29,576 nucleotides of DNA from SABI01 sp964453215 (lineage in GTDB: Bacteria > Spirochaetota > Spirochaetia > Sphaerochaetales > Sphaerochaetaceae): contig CAYVRR010000021.1 in the NCBI GenBank assembly GCA_964453215.1, positions 1-29,576 of the forward strand, given 5' to 3'. Positions 23,958 through 29,576 of the stretch are shown here, piece after piece. Position numbers and translations under genes: made by a program. A model generated the notes under the pieces. It did no database searches and was not told where the DNA came from. It saw only the letters and a list, made by a program, of their open reading frames with translations. How positions within the stretch are numbered: the stretch's first letter is position 1; each line of letters starts with the position of its first letter.

Positions 23958-23990
23958 GTAGGGATGCCAATTTAGGGTAAAGTAGGGATG
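23958..23990. repeat. Direct repeat GTAGGGATG, two copies 24 bases apart
   Basis: GTAGGGATG occurs at 23958-23966 and 23982-23990, with a partial TTTAGGGTAA between them. The pair lies just upstream of the candidate promoter of the beta-CASP gene, in the divergent region shared with the LUD gene. It could bind a regulator such as a LytTR-type protein, which uses direct repeats, but the sequence is too short to assign. Confidence 0.4.
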
Positions 23991-24003
23991 GTGCAATTAT
24001 TCC

Positions 24004-24032
24004 TAGACTTTTACCATTTGGAGGGATACAAT
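24004..24032 (+). promoter_or_regulatory. Candidate promoter close to the beta-CASP start
   Basis: TAGACT (24004-24009), a 17-base spacer and TACAAT (24027-24032), with only seven bases before the ATG at 24040. The GGAGG at 24020-24024 is 15 bases from the ATG and falls upstream of the predicted transcript start. Confidence 0.4.
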
Positions 24033-24039
24033 TTGTAGT

Positions 24040-25707
24040 ATGAATATAACATTTTATGGTGCTGCAAGAATGGTAACTGGAAGTTGTACTCTTTTAGAGT
24101 GTAACAATGTTAAGATTTTAATTGACTGTGGATTACCTCAAGGAAGTGATGAAAAGACTCTCGGAATGGAATTTCCTTTTAATCCAGAGAGTATTGACTA
24201 CATCCTACTCACCCATGCCCACATTGACCACAGTGGTCGTATTCCTATGATGGTACGTCAAGGGTTTAGAGGAACAGTTCATACAACTCATGCTACAGTT
24301 GATTTGTGTTCTATTATGTTAAGTGACTCTGGCCATATTCAAGAAATGGAGGCTGAGTGGGTTAATAGGAAAAGATTACGAGATGGTAAACCCCCTATTG
24401 AACCAATATATACAGTAGAAGATGCGAATAAATCGATCGAATATTTTATTGGGCATGAATATGAACACACCTTTAATGTAGCTAAGGGGATTGTTGCAAC
24501 GTTCACTGATGCAGGGCACATTTTGGGTTCTAGTTCTATTAAATTTGAATTAACTGAAGATGGAAAGAAAAGAAACATCGTCTTTAGTGGAGATATTGGA
24601 AATCTCGATCAGCCAATTGTGAATGATCCTGTTCTTCTAAATGATGCTGATTTTGTCGTTATGGAATCAACATATGGAGATAGAGAACACCCCCCTGTAG
24701 CCCATCCAACTCAAAAGATAAGTACACAACAAAGAGCTACCTCCCTCGCTAATTTTATTGAAAGGACATTCAAACGGGGTGGGAATGTAATCATCCCCTC
24801 CTTTGCAGTGGGAAGGACACAAGAGATTCTCTACCTCTTACGACACATCATTACTCACAAGATGATTAAAGGAATTGAACATATTCCAGTATACCTAGAT
24901 AGTCCTTTAGCAATTAGAGCAACTGCAATCTTTAGTAAAAATATTGAAGGGTACTTTGATGAAGAAGCAATGGAGATAGTAAAAAAAGGGGATAATCCCC
25001 TTCGCTTCCCATCTCTTAAGATGAGTGTTACAAGTGATGACTCTAAAGCAATAAATGCCCTAAAAGAGAGTGCAGTAATAATTTCAGCAAGTGGTATGTG
25101 TGAAGCAGGAAGAATAAAGCACCACCTCAAACATAATCTATATAGAAAAGAGTCAACTATTGTATTTAGTGGATACCAAGCAAAAGGAACTTTAGGTCGC
25201 TCAATCTTAGATGGTGCTAAAAAGGTGAAAATATTTGGTGAGCACATAGAAGTGCGAGCAGAGATTGTGAGTTTAGAAGGGGTAAGTGGACATGCTGATC
25301 AAAAAGGGCTTATTAAGTGGATATCACACTTTACAAGTCCCTTACGCCACGTCTTTGTAGTCCATGGAGATGAGAGTGTAGCTCGCTTCTTTGCTGGATA
25401 CCTCCACTCTCACTTAAATCTACCTGCCTGGGCTCCACGAGTTGGCCAATCTTTTGATCTTCTCTCTAATAAATTCCCTAAAGCAGAAAAAGAGAGTGTG
25501 TGGGTTACATCCCTTGAGCAACTCAATACAACAATGGAAGAATTAGAAGAGGCTATCCTCTCTACATACAAAATTGTTAATAGAATGAAAGATCATAGCA
25601 AGAAAATTGTAGAAGAAGAGGACTCCAAAGCATCTTCAAGGCTCAGTGGAGCAATGGAGAGGTTGATGAGTGAAATAGATGAGTTAAATAATAGATGGGG
25701 TGGATAA
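24040..25707 (+). CDS. Metallo-beta-lactamase/beta-CASP hydrolase, RNase-like (CPSF/YsH1 type)
   Basis: A 555-residue enzyme of the MBL-fold, beta-CASP family, which includes RNA-cleaving CPSF73-like proteins. The metal site is 'LTHAHIDHSGR' (H59, H61, D63, H64), 'DAGHILGSS' (H160) and 'FSGDIG' (D185). The beta-CASP motifs A-C are represented by 'VVMESTYGDREH', 'SASGMCEAGRIKHHL' and 'SLEGVSGHADQKGL', with the late 'HGD' histidine. An RMMBL-like region follows. A C-terminal helical tail (about 480-555) is longer than usual. It is more likely an RNase or mRNA-processing factor than a beta-lactamase. It precedes the PIG-L gene by 46 bases. Confidence 0.92.
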   Translation: MNITFYGAARMVTGSCTLLECNNVKILIDCGLPQGSDEKTLGMEFPFNPESIDYILLTHAHIDHSGRIPMMVRQGFRGTVHTTHATVDLCSIMLSDSGHIQEMEAEWVNRKRLRDGKPPIEPIYTVEDANKSIEYFIGHEYEHTFNVAKGIVATFTDAGHILGSSSIKFELTEDGKKRNIVFSGDIGNLDQPIVNDPVLLNDADFVVMESTYGDREHPPVAHPTQKISTQQRATSLANFIERTFKRGGNVIIPSFAVGRTQEILYLLRHIITHKMIKGIEHIPVYLDSPLAIRATAIFSKNIEGYFDEEAMEIVKKGDNPLRFPSLKMSVTSDDSKAINALKESAVIISASGMCEAGRIKHHLKHNLYRKESTIVFSGYQAKGTLGRSILDGAKKVKIFGEHIEVRAEIVSLEGVSGHADQKGLIKWISHFTSPLRHVFVVHGDESVARFFAGYLHSHLNLPAWAPRVGQSFDLLSNKFPKAEKESVWVTSLEQLNTTMEELEEAILSTYKIVNRMKDHSKKIVEEEDSKASSRLSGAMERLMSEIDELNNRWGG

Positions 25708-25713
25708 ACATAT

Positions 25714-25751
25714 CATCTCCTAGTATAGTGTAACAAATATTGTAGGAGATG
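25714..25751 (+). promoter_or_regulatory. Inverted repeat covering the PIG-L ribosome-binding site
   Basis: CATCTCCTA (25714-25722) and TAGGAGATG (25743-25751) are perfect complements, extendable by one pair (25713 with 25752), with a 20-base loop. The right arm contains the AGGAG ribosome site of the ATG at 25754. A possible -10 box TATAGT (25724-25729) lies in the loop. In read-through RNA the hairpin would hide the ribosome site; in RNA starting inside the loop it could not form. Confidence 0.6.
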
Positions 25752-25753
25752 AG

Positions 25754-26455
25754 ATGAAAATACTAGCAATAGGTGCACACCCTGATGATGTTGAATTAAG
25801 TTGTTTTGGAACACTCGCTCTTTGTGTTAAAAGAGGGGACACGGTAGTTGTCTGTTCTGTTACTAATGGAAATTTGGGACATGATAGCTTAGATAAAGAG
25901 AAACTAGCATTGGTAAGAATGGTGGAGGGAGCAGAAGCTGCTCAAGTAATAGGAGCCTCTTTTTGTACCCTCGATATAGATGATATGAGTGTTGATGAAC
26001 ACAATCAAGATCAGATATTAAAAGTTACCAACCTCATTAGATCTATTAAACCAGATTTAATAATTACCCATAGCATGGATGAGTATCACAGTGATCATAT
26101 TCAAACAAGTAAATTAGTATTTCGCTGTTCTATGCTCTCTTCCTTACCCAATTTCATATCTGATTATCCTCATATAAAAGAGATCCCCCATATTCTCTAT
26201 ATGGAAGGGATTGAAGGGAGAAGCATTAAACCAGATATCTATGTTGATGTAGGAGAGACCTTTGAACTCAAGATGAAGGGAGTTGGCTGCCACACTTCAC
26301 AACTTCCTCAGTTAGAGAACGAAGAGTATGAAGATATCTTTCATACCATAGAGGTTATAGCATCCTACAGAGGTCTACAGTGTAAAAAGCGGGTAGCTGA
26401 AAGTTTTACCTATTGTGATAAAAGAGCTCTTATCCCAACTAGGCTTCTTCCATAA
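25754..26455 (+). CDS. PIG-L/LmbE-family deacetylase
   Basis: A 233-residue zinc N-deacetylase-like protein. Metal ligands are H9 and D12 in 'IGAHPDDVEL' and H115 in 'YHSDH', with D11 as the general base. The family acts on N-acetylglucosamine-type groups, as in BshB (bacillithiol), MshB or GlcNAc-PI deacetylase. The bacterial BshB1 group has a similar length, but no bshA/bshC genes are nearby, so bacillithiol synthesis is unproven. AGGAG lies a few bases ahead of the ATG, within an inverted repeat. The 3' end overlaps the convergent DUF72 gene by 17 bases. Confidence 0.9.
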   Translation: MKILAIGAHPDDVELSCFGTLALCVKRGDTVVVCSVTNGNLGHDSLDKEKLALVRMVEGAEAAQVIGASFCTLDIDDMSVDEHNQDQILKVTNLIRSIKPDLIITHSMDEYHSDHIQTSKLVFRCSMLSSLPNFISDYPHIKEIPHILYMEGIEGRSIKPDIYVDVGETFELKMKGVGCHTSQLPQLENEEYEDIFHTIEVIASYRGLQCKKRVAESFTYCDKRALIPTRLLP

Positions 26456-27299
26456 TAGAGATATCATTCATTGCCTCTGTTAACCTTTGTATGGTTAAGG
26501 GGGCACTTCCTTCAAAGTGGTTATTTACCTGTACATATACTATGTGGTTTTTTGAGAGGGTGATTAACCTTTTAGCTATGGTATATAGATCTCTTTTTCT
26601 GTCAAACAAAATAGAATCCCACTTACCTAAACTCACCTCTTCTATCTCACGCCGCCGCTCTCCATGCAACCTGATTGAAATAATTGGGCCAAAGAGGGGA
26701 TGAAATCTATCAATGGTAGAGGTGATATCATCCATCCAATAGCCACTTAATAAAACTGGTGCAATTGATTCTCTAGACAAAAATTCAAACCAAGTTCCAT
26801 TGAGAAATTGGGGGTTACGAATTTCTATTCCATATGGAACATCCCTATTGATAGATGAGAAGAAGGTGTGTAGCGAATCTATGAAACTAATTAAACTTGG
26901 ACTCATTTCTTTATTGATGTAACCAAATTGAAACATCAACAACCCGATTTTATCTCGTATGGGGTGCAAGGAATCGACAAATGAGTGCAAAAAATCACGA
27001 TTAAGAAAATAGGGGTTTACTTCTTTACCATCTGGATAAAAGGGAAGGGTGAGTGCATTAGGGCATTTAATAGTAAAACGAAAAGAATCATCCGTTGCCA
27101 AATTATACTCATCTACAGTCTCTCTTTGTGGCAACCCTGCACTCTTCTTTCCTAAAGACCAAAACCATCTATCTATTTCTACCATCTTATACTTTTGAGC
27201 ATACTCTGCGAGATAGTTTTGTGGCTCTGGTGAGCTATATACTAACCTTTCCCAAGAGGGATAGATAAAACTACATGTTCCAAAGAGAGGATTTTCCAT
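26439..27299 (-). CDS. DUF72 (YecE-like) family protein
   Basis: A 286-residue protein of the DUF72 family, a TIM-barrel-like fold of unknown activity. Recognisable segments are the N-terminal 'FGTCSFIYPSWERLVYS', 'LAEYAQKYKMVEIDRWFW', 'FRFTIKCPNALTL', 'RDKIGLLMFQFGYIN', 'PYGIEIRNPQFL' and 'IVYVQVNNHFEGSAPLTIQR'. Length is normal. It is convergent with the PIG-L gene and divergent from the esterase. No function is offered. Confidence 0.88.
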   Translation of the reverse strand: MENPLFGTCSFIYPSWERLVYSSPEPQNYLAEYAQKYKMVEIDRWFWSLGKKSAGLPQRETVDEYNLATDDSFRFTIKCPNALTLPFYPDGKEVNPYFLNRDFLHSFVDSLHPIRDKIGLLMFQFGYINKEMSPSLISFIDSLHTFFSSINRDVPYGIEIRNPQFLNGTWFEFLSRESIAPVLLSGYWMDDITSTIDRFHPLFGPIISIRLHGERRREIEEVSLGKWDSILFDRKRDLYTIAKRLITLSKNHIVYVQVNNHFEGSAPLTIQRLTEAMNDISIMEEA

Positions 27300-27379
27300 A
27301 TCTACAAAGTAAAAAGAAATCTAATGATAGGCAACATCTGTTTTTATAGTGTACAATTATATAGTACTAGGAGTGTGTG

Positions 27380-28345
27380 ATGGCTGTTATTATTGTGATG
27401 ATTGTTACTCTAATTCTCTTTTCTTTTTATATCCACGTAAAAGAAAAAAGAAGTGCCCTCTCGTTTGTGAGTGAGATGGTGTTACGTCTTAGTGTGAAAA
27501 AGATTCAAGAGGGATTGGGGGATGAAAGTGGGGAGTACTTAGCTAAGCAAGCGGTGAAAAATGAAGTGCCCTATACGCTCCCTATAAAGGGGTTAGCACA
27601 TTGTACGATAACACTTGAAATAAGAGATGAGATTGAAGTTGTTGTTTTTAGGCCACGAAGGAAAAAGAGTGTAGCAACAATTCTCTATCTTCATGGAGGG
27701 GGATATGTTGAACATGCTTCAATTGTCCATTTCTTCTTTATTGATTCAATCCAAAGGATGTGCCCATCTACTCTCTATATGCCAATTTATCCCAAAGCTC
27801 CTGTTCATCAAGCTCCTTTTACAGTATCAAAAACAAAAAGTATCTACACATCTTTAGTTCAAGAAATACAAGAGCCTCTCTTTCTTATGGGAGATAGCGC
27901 AGGTGGTGGTCTTGCCCTTGCAGTTGCTCAGGAAATAAAGCAACAGCCTAGCCATATTATTCTCATCTCCCCATGGCTTGATATCTCCCTTAGAAACCCT
28001 TTAATAAAAGAGTTGCAAGAAAAAGACCCAATGTTACATTACACACATCTAAAAAATATGGGCATTTCGTATAAGGGAAATTTAGATGAAACAGATCCAA
28101 AAGTCTCTCCTTTATTTGGTGATATAACTAACCTCGCTCCCATGACATTTTTTGTTGGAACACATGAAATATTTTTAGCTGATGCGAGGGATTTTCATCG
28201 TAAGTGTATAGCTAGTGGGAAAGAGATTAATTATATAGAAAAGGAGCGAATGAACCACGATTACCCCCTCTTTCCTATGAAAGAAGGGAGAGAAGCTGTG
28301 GCTATTATTGCAAAGGTGTTGAAGGGAGAAACCTTACACAAATAA
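27380..28345 (+). CDS. Alpha/beta hydrolase (HSL-type esterase) with N-terminal membrane anchor
   Basis: A 321-residue carboxylesterase of the hormone-sensitive-lipase group (alpha/beta hydrolase fold-3). The oxyanion motif is 'LYLHGGGYV' (HGGG 105-108), the nucleophile S173 in 'GDSAGGG', the acid probably E263 in 'VGTHEIFLADAR' and the histidine H293 in 'MNHDYPLFP'. A hydrophobic helix (about 2-19) at the N terminus suggests membrane anchoring, facing either side. ATG 27380 is chosen because TAGGAG lies six bases ahead; an adjacent GTG at 27377 is too close. The substrate is unknown, likely short-chain esters. The 3' end overlaps the convergent MFS gene by 41 bases. Confidence 0.9.
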   Translation: MAVIIVMIVTLILFSFYIHVKEKRSALSFVSEMVLRLSVKKIQEGLGDESGEYLAKQAVKNEVPYTLPIKGLAHCTITLEIRDEIEVVVFRPRRKKSVATILYLHGGGYVEHASIVHFFFIDSIQRMCPSTLYMPIYPKAPVHQAPFTVSKTKSIYTSLVQEIQEPLFLMGDSAGGGLALAVAQEIKQQPSHIILISPWLDISLRNPLIKELQEKDPMLHYTHLKNMGISYKGNLDETDPKVSPLFGDITNLAPMTFFVGTHEIFLADARDFHRKCIASGKEINYIEKERMNHDYPLFPMKEGREAVAIIAKVLKGETLHK

Positions 28346-29546
28346 TAGATTTTGCAAAGTTAAACCCCAAGATGATATATAGACTTGTGAGGATGAATAC
28401 ACTCATATATCCAATGATAGTTACAAGAAAACCTGCAATGATAGGATAAATTATGTTTCCAATTGCACCAGCTCCAGCGAGTCCTGTATAGAGAGTTCTA
28501 TTTTCATCATTAGATATTTCAAGTAAGACACCAGGAGTCACTATTTTATAAAGTTCTATGGCCGCTCCACTAAATAAGAAGGTGATAGAGTAAAAAATTG
28601 GAGAGAAAGAGAAGAGGAGAGAAATTATTGGTGTCATTGCTGCAATCGCGATAAAGAGGTAGAGGAGGGGACGATATTCTTCTCTTTTATAAAAGGTGTG
28701 TAAACTTAGATTTGTTAAAAGAGCTCCTCCCATTTGAATGAGGAGGTAAGAACCAATTAATGAGCCATCAATTGAAAACTGAGTTCTTCCATATAATATT
28801 AAAAATGGAATTGTTGAAAGAATTACTCCACTTGTATTAATAAACATCAAATACTTTCGCACATTACTATCGGTTTTCACTGCTTTAAATAATTGGCTCA
28901 CTCTCTTTTTGATACTCTCCTTACGAACCTTTGTGTTCATAGGTTCATCAATCATCCAAAAGCCAATTGTTGCAAGAAGGAGAATAAAAGAGCCTGAGAT
29001 GAAAAGAAATGCGTAGTTTACAGGGTAGTTGAAATAGGTAAGAATTATTTTTACTAACAGAGAAGAGACAATAACACCGATGCTACTGATGAGTTGTTTT
29101 CTCATCAAAAATTCTTTTCTTTTTTCAGTTTGAATTGCCCTTCCTAATATATCTGTGTAGCTAATGTTAGCAAAAGCGCCTCCAAATGAGAAAAGGGCCA
29201 TAATGAACAAGAGGGCCCAGATAACCCAACTCTTAGCATCAAGATCTGTGAGTAAGAATAGTCCAAGGGTGAACAGGGCAGCTACTCTCATATAAATAGC
29301 TACTAATAGGGCAGGTTTTTTCTTTTTTAAGGGGATAATCATCAAAGCAAATAATAATTGCATAAAACTTGTCCCCCCTATCATGATAGAAGAGAGTAAG
29401 CCAAGGTGGATACTTTTTGCCCCTAATTCACCCATCATGTTCGGAATGATTGTATTTACATCAATAAAACTCATCGTGAGGGCTAAAAAGAGGGCATGAA
29501 TAAGGAACGCTATGTAATTTCTTTTTTGATTAATTTCTTGGTTCAT
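28305..29546 (-). CDS. MFS transporter
   Basis: A 413-residue inner-membrane permease with about 12 hydrophobic helices of the major facilitator type. Visible are 'HALFLALTMSFIDVNTIIPN' (helix 1), 'GGTSFMQLLFALMIIPLKKK' (helix 2 and the basic 2-3 loop), a central cytoplasmic loop 'MNTKVRKESIKKRVSQLFKA', and 'LAGAGAIGNIIYPIIAGFLV' late in the second half. Substrate is not recognisable. I prefer ATG 29546, which has GGAGG 12 bases before it. ATG 29558 directly abuts that site, and an in-frame TTG at 29570 leads to the window edge. A start further upstream, outside the window, cannot be excluded. Confidence 0.85.
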   Translation of the reverse strand: MNQEINQKRNYIAFLIHALFLALTMSFIDVNTIIPNMMGELGAKSIHLGLLSSIMIGGTSFMQLLFALMIIPLKKKKPALLVAIYMRVAALFTLGLFLLTDLDAKSWVIWALLFIMALFSFGGAFANISYTDILGRAIQTEKRKEFLMRKQLISSIGVIVSSLLVKIILTYFNYPVNYAFLFISGSFILLLATIGFWMIDEPMNTKVRKESIKKRVSQLFKAVKTDSNVRKYLMFINTSGVILSTIPFLILYGRTQFSIDGSLIGSYLLIQMGGALLTNLSLHTFYKREEYRPLLYLFIAIAAMTPIISLLFSFSPIFYSITFLFSGAAIELYKIVTPGVLLEISNDENRTLYTGLAGAGAIGNIIYPIIAGFLVTIIGYMSVFILTSLYIILGFNFAKSIICVRFLPSTPLQ

Positions 29547-29576
29547 AAAAAAAGGCATCCTCCAGAACAAAGGATA

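Noticed and set aside
24855..25247. 130-codon open frame on the - strand within the beta-CASP gene
   Set aside because: Antisense to conserved beta-CASP motifs, no ribosome site, no recognisable domain.
1..29576. CRISPR arrays, insertion sequences, rRNA genes, prophage
   Set aside because: No regularly spaced repeats, transposase or integrase genes, rRNA segments or phage structural genes were found on reading both strands.

Overview
The window is AT-rich (I judge it clearly below 45% GC) and densely coded on both strands. It looks like chromosome from a diderm bacterium. It carries a periplasmic pilus chaperone and an outer-membrane usher, so an outer membrane is implied, and a complete V/A-type ATPase operon. 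AT richness, V-type ATPase, an AgrA/AgrC-like two-component pair, class I aldolase and a stand-alone PtsN-like EIIA together suggest a spirochaete. That placement is an inference from gene content; no rRNA gene is present to confirm it.

Layout. 1-198: no gene seen. 199-1454 (-): EamA permease and a DUF1801 protein, probably one operon. 1629-2078 (+): 5'-nucleotidase of the NT5C family. 2222-4227 (+): LytTR response regulator overlapping a GHKL histidine kinase. 4309-8650 (-): class I fructose-bisphosphate aldolase, a small PPOX-fold protein, a dicluster Fe-S/CCG-domain protein and leucyl aminopeptidase. 8809-8882 (-): tRNA-Pro(GGG) with its own promoter and an intrinsic terminator. 8883-9341: a regulatory region rich in dyads, with a near-consensus promoter. 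9342-13553 (+): chaperone and a very large usher-like protein with no pilin subunit nearby.

13729-22234 (+): nine V-ATPase genes in the order coiled-coil G/H-type subunit, C, I, K, F, E, A, B, D. Several junctions are start/stop overlaps. A UspA-family protein and a PTS EIIA follow without a visible terminator (22253-23198). 23195-23875 (-): LUD-domain protein, convergent. 24040-26455 (+): beta-CASP metallo-hydrolase and PIG-L-type deacetylase. 26439-27299 (-): DUF72 protein. 27380-28345 (+): HSL-type esterase. 28305-29546 (-): MFS permease.

How the parts fit. The V-ATPase operon encodes both the soluble A/B motor with its stalk subunits and the membrane I/K ion path. The two trailing genes may tie it to stress or phosphotransfer signalling. 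The chaperone-usher pair is the most unusual locus. The usher has an N-terminal membrane anchor, an acidic linker of about 160 residues and a C-terminal extension not expected in classical ushers. Any secreted subunit must be encoded elsewhere. The remaining genes are ordinary metabolic, transport and signalling functions.
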